The notes below the pieces were generated by a model. It was not told the origin of the DNA, did not search any database, and worked only from the letters and a program-made list of their open reading frames with translations. From Ramlibacter albus (GTDB taxonomy: Bacteria; Pseudomonadota; Gammaproteobacteria; Burkholderiales; Burkholderiaceae_C), in NCBI RefSeq assembly GCF_014297445.1, contig NZ_JACORU010000006.1, positions 248,001-312,000 on the forward strand: 64,000 nucleotides of DNA. Reading direction: 5' to 3'. Both the position numbers and the translations under genes were made by a program. Of this stretch, positions 8,178 through 17,707 are shown piece by piece. Each line of letters opens with the position of its first letter. Position 1 is the first letter of the stretch.

Positions 8178-9217
8178 CCCGAACACTCCTCGCCCTCATT
8201 CTCTTCGCCGCCGTCTCCGCCTTCGCTGCCACGCCGCAGCGCGGCACGCCCTATGCCCAGCGCGACGACGCGATGCAGTTCGCCGAGGAAGTGGCCGAGC
8301 GCCACAAGCTCGACGTGCGCTGGGTGCGCCGCGCGCTCGCGCGCGCCGAGAAGCTGCCCGTTGTCGCCAGGCTCGTGACACCGCCGCCCACCGGCACGCC
8401 CAAGAACTGGCGCGTGTACCGCAGCCGCTTCATCGACCCGGTGCGCATCGCGGCCGGCGTGCGCTTCTGGCAGGAGAACCAGGCGACGCTGGAGCGGGCC
8501 GAAAAGGAATTCGGCGTGCCGGCGGAGATCGTGGTCGGCATCGTGGGCGTGGAGAGCATCTACGGCCAGCAGATGGGCAACTTCCGCGTGATCGATGCCC
8601 TGGCGACGCTGGCATTCGATTTCCCCGAGTCGCACCCGCGCGCGGCCGAGCGCGCGAAGTTCTTCCGCGGCGAGCTGGAGCACTTCCTCGCGCTGCACGG
8701 CACCGCGAAGTCGGACCCGCTCAAGCCGAAGGGCAGTTATGCCGGCGCGATGGGGATGCCGCAGTTCATGCCGTCGAGCCTGGTGCGCTGGGGCGTGGAC
8801 TATGACGGAAGCGGCGCCATCGACCTGGCGCGCAGCACCCCGGACGTGATCGGCTCGGTGGCCAACTACTTCAAGGGCTTCGGCTGGACGCCCGGCATGC
8901 CCACGCACTACCCGGTGCGCTTCGACCGCGACAAGCTCGACCTCGAGGCCCTGCTCGCGCCGGACATCCTGCCGACCTTTACCGCGGCAACGATGCAGGC
9001 CAAGGGCGTCGTGCTCGAAGGCGAGGCGGCGCAGCACAAGGGCCCGCTCGCGCTCGTCGAACTGCAGAACGGCGGCGAGGCGCCCGACTACGTCGCGGGC
9101 ACCGAGAACTTCTACGTCATCACGCGCTACAACTGGTCCAGCTATTACGCGATGGCCGTCATCGAGCTGGGGCGGGAAGTGAAGCAGGCGCTGGCCGCAG
9201 CGAGGAGGACTTCATGA
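8165..9217 (+). CDS. mltB: Lytic murein transglycosylase B
   Basis: A 350-residue protein with a signal peptide (MAYLTRTLLALILFAAVSAFAA) but no lipobox cysteine, then the MltB/SltB lytic transglycosylase domain. The catalytic Glu lies in VGIVGVESIYGQQMGNFRV, followed by GAMGMPQFMPSS and the Asn-containing NYFKGFGW. It cleaves peptidoglycan glycan strands to 1,6-anhydromuropeptides in the periplasm. Its ATG lies inside the end of tgpA, so a cell-wall-cutting enzyme is coupled to the MoxR/DUF58/TgpA operon. The lack of an N-terminal cysteine suggests a soluble periplasmic rather than lipid-anchored form. Confidence 0.93.
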   Translation: MAYLTRTLLALILFAAVSAFAATPQRGTPYAQRDDAMQFAEEVAERHKLDVRWVRRALARAEKLPVVARLVTPPPTGTPKNWRVYRSRFIDPVRIAAGVRFWQENQATLERAEKEFGVPAEIVVGIVGVESIYGQQMGNFRVIDALATLAFDFPESHPRAAERAKFFRGELEHFLALHGTAKSDPLKPKGSYAGAMGMPQFMPSSLVRWGVDYDGSGAIDLARSTPDVIGSVANYFKGFGWTPGMPTHYPVRFDRDKLDLEALLAPDILPTFTAATMQAKGVVLEGEAAQHKGPLALVELQNGGEAPDYVAGTENFYVITRYNWSSYYAMAVIELGREVKQALAAARRTS

Positions 9218-9879
9218 GCGTAACCCTCGCGTCCTGGCGGCGCATGTGGGGCGAGCTGGGCGTGCCCACGCCGGACGAGCTGCTCTTCCGGCGGCTGGTT
9301 GCGGCGTGGAGCGAGCCGTGGCGGCACTACCACTCGCTGCAGCACCTGCGCGAATGCCTCGAGTTGCTGGACGCGTCGCGCGACCTCGCTTGGCGCCCCG
9401 CCGAGATCGAGATGGCCCTGTGGTTCCACGACGCCGTCTACGAGCCGCGCCGCGACGACAACGAGGCGCGCAGCGCCCAGTGGGCGCGCGAAGCCGCCGT
9501 GGCCGCGGTGCTGTCACCGGGCGCGACCGAGAGCATCTGCACGCTGGTGATGGCGACGAAGGACCACGCACCCTCGACGGACTGCGACACGCAGTTGCTG
9601 CTGGACATCGACCTCGCCATCCTCGGTGCCGCACCCGCGCGGTTTGCCGAATCGACTACCCAGGTGCGCGAGGAATACGCGCACGTCCCCGAGCCACAAT
9701 GGCGCGAAGGCCGCGCGCGCGTGCTGCAGTCGTTCCTGGACCGCGAACAGATCTACGGCACGCCGCAGTTCCGTGCCGCTCGCGAGCAGCGGGCACGCGA
9801 GAACCTCGCGGCGTCGCTGCGCACCCTGGCTGGCCCAGCCACCGGGGCCTGGCGCCGCTCGGGCGGTAACTCGACCTAG
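9214..9879 (+). CDS. Predicted metal-dependent HD-superfamily phosphohydrolase
   Basis: A 221-residue cytoplasmic protein of the family annotated as predicted metal-dependent HD phosphohydrolases. Likely metal-binding residues are in RHYHSLQHLRECLE, the HD pair in ALWFHDAVYEPRRDDNE, and the later ATKDHAP and LLDIDLAILG segments. The substrate is not known. It begins with an ATGA overlap with the mltB stop codon and is the last gene of the plus-strand moxR run. The MRR-like tail after residue 205 is low complexity and unremarkable. Confidence 0.85.
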   Translation: MSVTLASWRRMWGELGVPTPDELLFRRLVAAWSEPWRHYHSLQHLRECLELLDASRDLAWRPAEIEMALWFHDAVYEPRRDDNEARSAQWAREAAVAAVLSPGATESICTLVMATKDHAPSTDCDTQLLLDIDLAILGAAPARFAESTTQVREEYAHVPEPQWREGRARVLQSFLDREQIYGTPQFRAAREQRARENLAASLRTLAGPATGAWRRSGGNST

Positions 9880-9882
9880 CCC

Positions 9883-10188
9883 TTACTGCAGGATGCTGTT
9901 GTACTCGCGCCCGCGCCGCTGCGGCTCGCGGTGCACCATGCGCCGCACGACCGAGCCCGCGAGCGAGCCGATGAAGGCGACGCCGAACACCACGACCAGC
10001 GCGGCGAAGCCCGCACCGAACCACCACGCGAGCCCCGCCGAGCCCCAGGTGTTCGCCAGCAGCATGCCGAGCCCGGTGAGCATCAGCAACGCGATGGCGA
10101 TGCGCAGCACCACGCCGGACGGCACCCACAGGCCGATCACGAATCCGGCGATCGCGAGGCCCATCCAGAAAGCAGTTGAGATGTCCAT
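9883..10188 (-). CDS. Small inner-membrane protein
   Basis: A 101-residue protein starting MDISTAFWMGLAIAGFVIGL, with three hydrophobic segments (about residues 5-20, 26-45 and 54-78) and a basic C-terminal tail (RRMVHREPQRRGRE) that is probably cytoplasmic. No family was recognised. It is convergent with the HD hydrolase gene, whose stop is 3 bases away. The start at 10188 is chosen because residues upstream in the open frame are not membrane-protein-like and no signal precedes them. Transcription probably starts in the 88-base gap before the TPR gene. Confidence 0.65.
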   Translation of the reverse strand: MDISTAFWMGLAIAGFVIGLWVPSGVVLRIAIALLMLTGLGMLLANTWGSAGLAWWFGAGFAALVVVFGVAFIGSLAGSVVRRMVHREPQRRGREYNSILQ

Positions 10189-10276
10189 GCGTGCAGTCTC
10201 GGACGGCACGCGGCGCGCGTTTGTAAGCGGCTCGCGCTGAGCCACGCCGGATTGCGCCTCGGGGCCGTGGAACCGG

Positions 10277-11845
10277 TTACGACTGTTGCAGCAGGTTCTC
10301 GAGCGCGCGCACGACACGGCCGGCCTGCGTGGCCCGCGGCTCGGTGAAGCCGCGCCGGAAGAGCCGCAGCGTGGGGTACCACGGCGAGTCCTCGCGATCC
10401 ATCAGCCATCGCCAGTCCGCATTGGGCGCGAGCATCACCCAGCCCGGCTTGCCCAGCGCGCCTGTGAGGTGGGCGATCGACGTGTCGACGGTGATCACGA
10501 GGTCGAGGTTCTGGATCATGGCGGCACTGTCGCCGAAGTCGCGCCAGTCGGCAGTCAAGTCGACGAGGCGTTCTTCGCCGGGGTCGATGTCCGTGTACTC
10601 GCCCCCGTCCGACTTCTGCAGGCTGAAGCACTGCACGCCGGGCATGCCGAGCAGGCCCTGCAGGTTGCTCAGGTACATGGCCCGGTTGCGGTTGTTCATC
10701 TGGTTGGTGTAGCCGCACCACGCGAGGCCCACCTTGAACTTGCCGGACCACGGCGACAGCTTCTCGGCCCACTCGGCCACCTTCTCCTGCGGCGCGCGCA
10801 GGTAAGGCACTTCGGCCGGGATCTGCTCGATCTTGTTGGTGCCGTAGTGCAGCGGCAGCTCCAGCAAGGCCGCGTGGTAGTCGGCCTGCAGGTCGCGGCC
10901 GGGCGCCAGGCAGATGAAACCGGGGATGCTCGATTCCAGCAGCGGCACCAGCTCCGCGGGCACGATGCCGTACACCGTGGCGCCGTCGGCCTGCAGCATG
11001 GGGATGTAGCGCGCGAACTGCAGGACGTCGCCGAGGCCCTGCTCGGCATACACCGCGATGCGCTTGCCCGCGGGCGGCTGCACGGTGGGGCCCTGCCATT
11101 CCAGCTCGCTCTGCCAGAACGGCGGGCGCTGGATGCGGTCCACGTCCTTCCAGCGCTTGGCGTAGTAGCGCCAGCCTTCGTGCAGCCGGCCGTCCTGCAG
11201 CAGCGTGAAGGCCAGGTCCAGCTCGGCCAGGTGGAAGCCGGGCTTGAGGTCCAGCGCGCGGCGCAGCTGCACCTCGGCTTCCTGCACGCGGTTGAGGTTG
11301 AGAAGCGCACTGCCGAGGATGCGCACGGCGAACGGGTGGTCCGGGTCCGCGTTGACGGCCTTCCACGCATGCGTGAGCGAGCCGTCGAAATCGCCGAGGC
11401 GCCACAGGACGCCGGCGAGGTCCACGTGCGCTTCGAGGAAGTTGGGGTCGAGCCCGATCGCCTCGCGGTATTTTTCGACGCAGGCTTCGAGCTCGCCGGT
11501 CTGCTCCAGGCAGAAGGCGTAGTGCAGCACGGTGACCCGGTCGCGCAGGCCCACGTCGTGGTACAGGCGCTTGTAGACAGGCAGCGCCTGTGCGTACTGC
11601 TTGGTGCCGAGCAGCAGGTCGGCCAGCATGGGCAGCGGCTCGGGGTCCTGCGGCGCGATGCGCTGGGCGTCGCTGATCCACGCGATGGCCGTGAGCGCAT
11701 CGCCCGCGCCCGCGCACGCGCGCGAGAGGCCGTAGCGCGCGGCCAGCGACGACGTGTCCGCGCGCAGCGCCTGCGCGAAGATGTTCAGCGCCTCATGGAA
11801 ACGCCCTGCCATCAGCAGGGCGTCGCCCTGTTCGAGCAAATTCAT
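10277..11845 (-). CDS. TPR protein with glycosyltransferase-like (GT9/GT41-type) C-terminal domain
   Basis: A 522-residue protein. Residues 1-230 are tetratricopeptide repeats (for example GRFHEALNIFAQALRAD and NRVQEAEVQLRRALDLKPGFHLA). The C-terminal half resembles the ADP-heptose/O-GlcNAc transferase fold, with GLGDVLQFARYIPML, VGLAWCGYTNQMNNRNRAM and DLVITVDTSIAHLTGALGKPGWVMLA matching donor-site segments of that fold. It probably glycosylates an acceptor or is a carbohydrate-binding relative; the donor and acceptor are unknown. Its ATG overlaps the alpha-E gene stop codon (ATGA), making it the third gene of an ATP-grasp/alpha-E/TPR operon. Confidence 0.85.
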   Translation of the reverse strand: MNLLEQGDALLMAGRFHEALNIFAQALRADTSSLAARYGLSRACAGAGDALTAIAWISDAQRIAPQDPEPLPMLADLLLGTKQYAQALPVYKRLYHDVGLRDRVTVLHYAFCLEQTGELEACVEKYREAIGLDPNFLEAHVDLAGVLWRLGDFDGSLTHAWKAVNADPDHPFAVRILGSALLNLNRVQEAEVQLRRALDLKPGFHLAELDLAFTLLQDGRLHEGWRYYAKRWKDVDRIQRPPFWQSELEWQGPTVQPPAGKRIAVYAEQGLGDVLQFARYIPMLQADGATVYGIVPAELVPLLESSIPGFICLAPGRDLQADYHAALLELPLHYGTNKIEQIPAEVPYLRAPQEKVAEWAEKLSPWSGKFKVGLAWCGYTNQMNNRNRAMYLSNLQGLLGMPGVQCFSLQKSDGGEYTDIDPGEERLVDLTADWRDFGDSAAMIQNLDLVITVDTSIAHLTGALGKPGWVMLAPNADWRWLMDREDSPWYPTLRLFRRGFTEPRATQAGRVVRALENLLQQS

Positions 11846-12798
11846 GTAGTCGGAATGAGGTAATCCCGGCTGATTCTCGCACCGAGGTCGTTCACGCGGT
11901 CCAGGAACTGCGTGAGGAACGCGTGCAGCCCGTTCGAAAGGATCTCCTCGATGTGTCCGTACTGCAGCTCCGCGCGCAGCTTGCCGGCGCGGCGCTGCGT
12001 TTCCGAGGACGGGTCACTACCGACCATGTGGAGGTTCTGCACGACCTCGTTCATGCTGGCGTGCAGCGAGCGGGGCATGTCAGGGCGCAGGATCAGCAGG
12101 TCCGCCACGCGCTCGGGCTTGATGACGTCGCGGTACACCTTGCGGTAGATCTCGAAGCCGGAGACGCTGCGCAGGATGGCGCTCCAGTGGTAGAAGTCGT
12201 ACTCCTGGTCCTTCTCGCTGGCGGCGCCGAAGAAGTCGCTCTGCACCGCGTGGAACTTCACGTCGACGAGGCGCGCCGTGTTGTCGGCGCGCTCGAGGAA
12301 GGTGCCCAGCCGCATGAAGTGCAGTGCCTCGTCCATCAGCATCGTGCCGACCGTCACGCCGCGAGACAGGTGCGAGCGGAACTTCACCCACTCGAAGAAC
12401 TGCCCGGGGTCGCGCTCGAAGTCGCCGCTGCGGATGCGCCGGTTCACTTCCAGCCAGGTCTGGTTCTGCGTCTCCCACGCCTCGGTGGTGAGCGAGCCGC
12501 GCACCGCACGCGCGTTCTCGCGCGCGGCGCGCAGGCAGGAGATGATGGAAGACGGGTTGCCCTCGTCCTTGACCATGAACTCCATCACCTGCCGCGGCAT
12601 GATCTCGCCGTGCTTGGTGGTGTAGGCGGGCATCAGCTCGCTGATCGACAGCATGCCCTGCCAGCCCACCTGCGCGACGGCGGCGCTCTGCGGCAGCAGC
12701 GAGGTCTGGTAATTGACGTCGAGCATGCGCGCGGTGTTCTCCGCGCGCTCGGTGTAGCGCGACATCCAGAAGAGGTGGTCGGCGGTGCGTGAGAGCAT
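11842..12798 (-). CDS. Alpha-E domain protein (COG2307)
   Basis: A 318-residue all-helical protein opening with MLSRTADHLFWMSRYTERAE, the diagnostic start of the alpha-E family, and a second signature LGTFLERADNTARLVDVK. Comparative genomics (Iyer, Aravind and colleagues on amidoligase systems) groups alpha-E proteins with circularly permuted ATP-grasp enzymes and transglutaminases in predicted peptide-ligation systems; a biochemical role is not established. It lies two bases after the ATP-grasp gene on the same strand. A second alpha-E domain is fused to an ATP-grasp domain at 35891-38485. Confidence 0.92.
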   Translation of the reverse strand: MLSRTADHLFWMSRYTERAENTARMLDVNYQTSLLPQSAAVAQVGWQGMLSISELMPAYTTKHGEIMPRQVMEFMVKDEGNPSSIISCLRAARENARAVRGSLTTEAWETQNQTWLEVNRRIRSGDFERDPGQFFEWVKFRSHLSRGVTVGTMLMDEALHFMRLGTFLERADNTARLVDVKFHAVQSDFFGAASEKDQEYDFYHWSAILRSVSGFEIYRKVYRDVIKPERVADLLILRPDMPRSLHASMNEVVQNLHMVGSDPSSETQRRAGKLRAELQYGHIEEILSNGLHAFLTQFLDRVNDLGARISRDYLIPTT

Positions 12799-12800
12799 GG

Positions 12801-14294
12801 TCAGACCTCCAGCACCCAGGTGTCTTTCGTCCCGCCGCCTTGCGACGAGTTGACGACAAGCGAGCCTTCCTTCAGCGCGACGCGCGTCAGGCCGCCGGGC
12901 ACCATCTGCACCTCCTTGCCCGAGAGCACGAAGGGGCGCAGGTCGATGTGGCGCGGCGCGATGCCCCGCTCCACGAACGTGGGGCAGCTCGAAAGCGACA
13001 GCGTCGGCTGCGCGATGTAGCCCGACGGATTCGCTTCGATCGCCTTGCGGAAGTCCTCGATCTCCTGCTTCGTCGCGGCCGGGCCCACCAGCATGCCGTA
13101 GCCGCCGGCGCCATGCACCTCCTTGACCACCAGGTCCTTGAGGTTGGCGAGCACGTAGCCGAGCGAGTCGCGGTCGCGGCACATGTAGGTCGGCACGTTC
13201 GAGAGGATCGGCTTCTCGCCCAGGTAGAACTCGATCATCTTGGGCACGTACGGGTAGATCGACTTGTCGTCGGCCACGCCCGTGCCGATGGCGTTGCACA
13301 GCGCGACGTTGCCCGCGCGGTAAACGTTGAGCAGCCCCGCGCAACCGAGCGTGGAGGTGGGCCGGAACGCCTGCGGGTCGAGGAAGTCGTCGTCCACGCG
13401 GCGGTAGATGACGTCCACGCGCTTGGGCCCGCGCGTCGTGCGCATGTAGACGAAGCTGTCCTTGACGAACAGGTCCTGCCCTTCGACCAGCTCCACGCCC
13501 ATCTGCTGCGCGAGGAAGGCGTGCTCGAAGTACGCGCTGTTGTACATGCCGGGCGTGAGCACCACCACCGTCGGGTCGTCCGTGGTGGAGGGGGCCGATG
13601 CGCGCAGCGTCTCCAGCAGCAGGTCCGGGTAGTGCATCACCGGCGCGACGCGGTAGCTGGAGAACAGGTCCGGGAAGAGCCGCATCATCATCTTGCGGTC
13701 TTCCAGCATGTAGCTCACGCCGCTGGGCACGCGCAGGTTGTCTTCCAGCACGTAGTACTCGCCCTGGCCCGACGCGTTGGGCGCCCGCACGATGTCGATG
13801 CCCGCGATGTGCGAATAGATGTTGTTGGGCACCTTCACGCCCTTCATTTCAGGGCGGAACTGGGCGTTGCCCATGATCTGCTCCATCGGCACGACGCCGG
13901 CGCGGATGATCTCCTGCTCGTGGTAGACGTCGTGGATGAAGCGGTTGAGGGCGTTGACGCGCTGCACGAGGCCGCGCTCCATCATCGTCCACTCGTCATG
14001 CGGGATGATGCGGGGGATGAGGTCGAAAGGGATCAGGCGCTCGGTGCCGGCGCCGTCCTCGTCCTTGGCGCCATAGACGGCAAAGGTGATGCCGACCCGG
14101 CGGAAGATCATCTCCGCCTCTTCGCGGCGCGCCGCCATGGCCTCCTGCTGCTGGCGCCCCAGCCAGTCCGCGTAGGTGCGGTAGTGCTCGCGCACGCCCT
14201 GGACCTGGGACTGGCTCATGCCCCCCATGGACTGGGCCTGGAACTGCATCGGCCCGTCCGGCACCTGCGCGAACATCTCATCGAATCTGTGCAT
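12801..14294 (-). CDS. Circularly permuted type 2 ATP-grasp protein (DUF404/DUF407, COG2308)
   Basis: A 497-residue protein of the circularly permuted ATP-grasp family. Signatures visible are [54 protein letters not shown] (ATP-binding loop) and [24 protein letters not shown] near the C-terminus. The family is predicted to make an amide or peptide bond by an acyl-phosphate intermediate, probably modifying a peptide with the alpha-E and transglutaminase partners. It starts 64 bases after comEC ends on the same strand, so it likely has its own promoter in that gap, and it leads the operon with alpha-E and the TPR protein. Confidence 0.93.
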   Translation of the reverse strand: MHRFDEMFAQVPDGPMQFQAQSMGGMSQSQVQGVREHYRTYADWLGRQQQEAMAARREEAEMIFRRVGITFAVYGAKDEDGAGTERLIPFDLIPRIIPHDEWTMMERGLVQRVNALNRFIHDVYHEQEIIRAGVVPMEQIMGNAQFRPEMKGVKVPNNIYSHIAGIDIVRAPNASGQGEYYVLEDNLRVPSGVSYMLEDRKMMMRLFPDLFSSYRVAPVMHYPDLLLETLRASAPSTTDDPTVVVLTPGMYNSAYFEHAFLAQQMGVELVEGQDLFVKDSFVYMRTTRGPKRVDVIYRRVDDDFLDPQAFRPTSTLGCAGLLNVYRAGNVALCNAIGTGVADDKSIYPYVPKMIEFYLGEKPILSNVPTYMCRDRDSLGYVLANLKDLVVKEVHGAGGYGMLVGPAATKQEIEDFRKAIEANPSGYIAQPTLSLSSCPTFVERGIAPRHIDLRPFVLSGKEVQMVPGGLTRVALKEGSLVVNSSQGGGTKDTWVLEV

Positions 14295-14357
14295 GGACGA
14301 TGGTTTTCAAGTCTCCGTGACACAGGATAGCAACTTCCGGGCCCTTGTTGCGCAGGT

Positions 14358-16628
14358 TCATGGCACCTTGTGGTGCCAATAGCGCTGCGCCACCGCCCGC
14401 TCGCACGAGATTTCCCCCGGCTGCTGCGAGCGCCAGCGCGCGGCGCCGCACTGCGCCGAGCCGACGACCGCGATGCCCCGCTCGTCGTAGCGCGCCAGCA
14501 CCGGGGGCGCGGGGTGGCCGAAGCGGTTGCGGTAGCCGGCCTGCACGAGGGCAACCGCCGGGCGGACCGCATCGAGGAAAGGCTCGCTGGACGACGTCTT
14601 GCTGCCATGGTGCGGCACGAGCAGCAGGTCGGCCGGCTGCAGCGTCGGCGCAAGCCGGAGCTCCTGCGCCTTCTCGATGTCGCCGGCCAGCAAGGCCGAT
14701 GCGCGGCCGTTGGAGATGCGCAGCACGCAGCTCAGGGCATTGGGGCGTGGCGTTTCGGCGTAGTCCTCCGCGCGCGGGTGCAGGAACTCGAAAGTGACGC
14801 CATCGCGCCGCCAGCGCTGGCCGGCTTCGCAGCGTGTGGCGGGGCGCAGCTGCTGCAGCTCGTGGCCCGGTTCGATCGAGCTGAGCAAGGCCGCGGCCGG
14901 CTGCATGGCCAGAATCGCGGCGGCACCGCCCGTGTGGTCGGTGTCGCGGTGGCTCAGGACCAGTTGGTCCACGCGTTCGCCGAAGGCGCGCAGCAGCGGC
15001 ACGATGACGCGGTGGCCGGCGTCGGACTCGGCGCTGTAGCGGGGGCCGGCGTCGTACACGAGGGTGGAGGTGGCTGTGCGGACGATCACCGCGTTGCCCT
15101 GCCCGACGTCGGCGGCCAGCAGCTCGAACTCGCCTGCCGGCGGCCGCACGGGCTGCCAGAGCGCGACCGGCAGCATCAGCGGCAGGCCCAGCGCGCGCAG
15201 GGCCGGCGGCAGCCGCATCGCCAGCATGGCGCCCCCGACCACACCTGCGATGCCGGCCCACAGTGGTGCGGCGGGCACCGAGAGGGTGGCAGCGGGCCAG
15301 GCAGCCAGCCACTGCAAGGCGGACGCGAGCGCCTGCACCGCGAGGGCGGCGGCGTCCCAGGCGGGGGCGATCAGCACGCCGGCCATGGCCAGCGGCGTGA
15401 TGACCAGCGTCACCCATGGGATCGCAAAAAGGTTGGCGGCGAGGCCCACCACCGACACCTGGCCGAAAAGCAGCAGCGAGAGCGGGCTGAGTGCGGCGGT
15501 CACCACCAGCTGCTCGCGCACGAGCCGCATCGCCCGGGAACCCTCATGGCCGGTGCCGCTGGCGAACAGCACGCCCACCGCAACGAAACTGAGCCAGAAG
15601 CCGGCCTGCATCAGCGCCCACGGGTCGAGCGTGACGACGACCGCGCAGACCAGCAGCCACATCATGGGCCATGGCCACGCACGCCCGCCAAGGCGCAGCA
15701 AGGCGACGGTTGCGAGCATCCACACCGTTCGCTGTGCGGGGATGCCCCAGCCGCTGAAGAGGGCGTAGGCCGCTGCGAGCCCGGTACCCGCCAGCAAGGC
15801 CGCATGCTGCGCGGGCAACGCGAGGCAAAGTCGCGCGCTGCGCCGCCACGCCCATGTTACGAGCGCCGCCGCGGCCCACGCGAACATCGTGATGTGCAGC
15901 CCGGAGATGCTCATGAGGTGCGCGACGCCGGTGGCGCGGAACACGTCCCAGTCGGCGCGCTCGATCGCCGCCTGGTCGCCGACGACGAGCCCCGCGAGGA
16001 TGCCTGCTACGCGCCGGTCGGCCACGCGCTCGAAGATCGCATCACGCACCGCGTGGCGAGCCTGCTCCACCGGGTGGCGCCACGTCGCGCCGACGCGCCG
16101 CGCCTCGCGGACGTAGCCCGTGGCCTGCACACCCTGCTCCCACAGCCACAGCTCGTAGTCGAAGCCGTGCGGGTTGAGGTTGCCGTGCGGTGCCTTCAGG
16201 CGCGCGGTGAGCAGCCAGCGCTCACCGGGGCGGGGGTCGGCGGCGCCGTCGTACCAGCCCAGCTGGAGCAGCGGGGGCAGTTTATCGGTGGCATGCTCCA
16301 CCTCGAGGCGGAAGCGCACGCCGAGCTCGTTGCGCTGCGGCATCGCGGCGACGATGCCGGTGACCTCGATGTCGCGGCCTTCGAGCGCCGGGTCGAGCGC
16401 GTGCGATTGGTAGGCGCACGCTCGCCAGCCGGTCACCGCGAAGGCGAGGGGGATGACGAGAAATGCCGCCGCCCGGTGCCGCCTGAAGATGGACGCTGCG
16501 ACGAGGCTCGCCGCGGCCATGCCCGCGTAAACCCACCACGCCCACAGCTCCCGCTGCTGCAGCTGCAGCACCGGCCCCATCACCGCGCCCGCGAGCACGG
16601 CCGCCAACCCTCCCCGCATGATCCCCAT
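14358..16628 (-). CDS. comEC: DNA internalisation-related competence protein ComEC/Rec2
   Basis: A 756-residue membrane protein with three parts: an N-terminal DUF4131 region with membrane helices (residues 1-170), the Competence domain with further helices (about 200-480; note HLMSISGLHITMFAW and GIPAQRTVWML), and a C-terminal metallo-beta-lactamase-like domain with LSHRDTDHTGGAAAIL and LLVPHHGSKTSSS. ComEC forms the inner-membrane channel for single-stranded DNA during natural transformation; the MBL domain is the likely nuclease. The length and all three domains are complete. It follows the Bug receptor gene by 45 bases on the same strand. Confidence 0.95.
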   Translation of the reverse strand: MGIMRGGLAAVLAGAVMGPVLQLQQRELWAWWVYAGMAAASLVAASIFRRHRAAAFLVIPLAFAVTGWRACAYQSHALDPALEGRDIEVTGIVAAMPQRNELGVRFRLEVEHATDKLPPLLQLGWYDGAADPRPGERWLLTARLKAPHGNLNPHGFDYELWLWEQGVQATGYVREARRVGATWRHPVEQARHAVRDAIFERVADRRVAGILAGLVVGDQAAIERADWDVFRATGVAHLMSISGLHITMFAWAAAALVTWAWRRSARLCLALPAQHAALLAGTGLAAAYALFSGWGIPAQRTVWMLATVALLRLGGRAWPWPMMWLLVCAVVVTLDPWALMQAGFWLSFVAVGVLFASGTGHEGSRAMRLVREQLVVTAALSPLSLLLFGQVSVVGLAANLFAIPWVTLVITPLAMAGVLIAPAWDAAALAVQALASALQWLAAWPAATLSVPAAPLWAGIAGVVGGAMLAMRLPPALRALGLPLMLPVALWQPVRPPAGEFELLAADVGQGNAVIVRTATSTLVYDAGPRYSAESDAGHRVIVPLLRAFGERVDQLVLSHRDTDHTGGAAAILAMQPAAALLSSIEPGHELQQLRPATRCEAGQRWRRDGVTFEFLHPRAEDYAETPRPNALSCVLRISNGRASALLAGDIEKAQELRLAPTLQPADLLLVPHHGSKTSSSEPFLDAVRPAVALVQAGYRNRFGHPAPPVLARYDERGIAVVGSAQCGAARWRSQQPGEISCERAVAQRYWHHKVP

Positions 16629-16673
16629 CGGCGCTCAACGCCCGGGGCCGCGGCGGCGCCGACAGACGGGTGG

Positions 16674-17651
16674 CTAGTTGGCGGCCAGCTTGCGCTCCTT
16701 CACCACGGTCGCCCAGTGGACGTCCTCGCTCTTGAGCGCCTTGCTGAAATCACCAGGCGTGTTGCCCACCGGCCGCATGCCCTGCACGTACAGGCGCGCC
16801 TTGATCTCGGTCTCGCCGAGCACGCGCACGGTGTCGCGGTGGATGCGGTCGAGGACGGCCTTGGGCGTGCCGGCCGGCGCGAACAGGCCGAACCAGCCGG
16901 TGCTCTGCAACTGCGGCAGCCCCGCCTCCGCCGTCGTCGGCACGTCGGGCAGCAGGGGCGAGCGCTTGTCGCTCGTGATCGCCAGCGCGCGCAGGCGGTC
17001 CTTGCCGACCAGCGCGGACGCCGCGGCGAAGTTGCCGACCATGAGGTCGATCTGGCCGGCCATGAGGTCGTTGTACGCCACGGCCTCGCCGCGATACGGG
17101 ACGTGCTTGATCTCGGCCTTCGCGACGTGCGCGAAGTTCTCCCCCGCCATGTGCACCTGGCTGCCCACGCCGGCGGAACCGAAGTTGAGCTGCCCCGGCT
17201 TGTCGCGTGCGGCCTGCACCAGTTCCTTCAGCGTGCGGTAGGACGACTTGTCCGGCACCACCACGAGCATCGGCCCCTGCGCCACGTTGGTGATCGGCAC
17301 GAGGTCCCTGTACGTGTCGAAGGGCATCTTCTTGTAGATGTGCGGGTTGATCGCGACGGAGCCCGACGCGAACAGCAGCGTGTAGCCGTCGGCGGGCGAC
17401 TTGACGACCATCTCCGCCCCGAGGTTGCCGCCGGCGCCGGTCCGGTTCTCGATGACGACCGGCTGCTTCCACAGGTCGGACAGCTTCTGGCCCACCATCC
17501 GCGCGACGACGTCGGTGGAGCCGCCGGGCGCGAACGGGACGACGAACTTCACCGGCTTGTTCGGCCAGGCGTCCTGCGCGAAGGCGGGCGCCACCAGCAT
17601 GCATGCGCAGGCCGCGGCCAGCAGGTGGAGGGTGAAACGACGCGTTGCCAT
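16674..17651 (-). CDS. Bug/TctC-family tripartite tricarboxylate transporter receptor
   Basis: A 325-residue periplasmic binding protein with a signal peptide ending APAFAQ, then WPNKPVKFVVPFAPGGSTDVVAR and GAGGNLGAEMVVKSPADGYTLLF, the two characteristic Bug motifs. Such receptors bind carboxylates and deliver them to TctAB permeases; no TctAB genes are in the window, which is usual for the many orphan Bug proteins of Burkholderiales. An AAGGAG ribosome binding site lies 8 bases before the ATG. It is the last gene of the run beginning at the succinate dehydrogenase-like genes, which suggests it captures the substrate of that pathway (inference). Confidence 0.93.
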   Translation of the reverse strand: MATRRFTLHLLAAACACMLVAPAFAQDAWPNKPVKFVVPFAPGGSTDVVARMVGQKLSDLWKQPVVIENRTGAGGNLGAEMVVKSPADGYTLLFASGSVAINPHIYKKMPFDTYRDLVPITNVAQGPMLVVVPDKSSYRTLKELVQAARDKPGQLNFGSAGVGSQVHMAGENFAHVAKAEIKHVPYRGEAVAYNDLMAGQIDLMVGNFAAASALVGKDRLRALAITSDKRSPLLPDVPTTAEAGLPQLQSTGWFGLFAPAGTPKAVLDRIHRDTVRVLGETEIKARLYVQGMRPVGNTPGDFSKALKSEDVHWATVVKERKLAAN

Positions 17652-17707
17652 GGATGCTCTCCTTCGAACTGCAGGGTTGCAAAAAACCTTCCGGTGCGCC
17701 TCGGGGC

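Noticed and set aside
12789..14330. Plus-strand 513-residue frame opposite the ATP-grasp gene
   Set aside because: Arg/His/Val-rich mirror of a conserved minus-strand gene, no recognisable domains.
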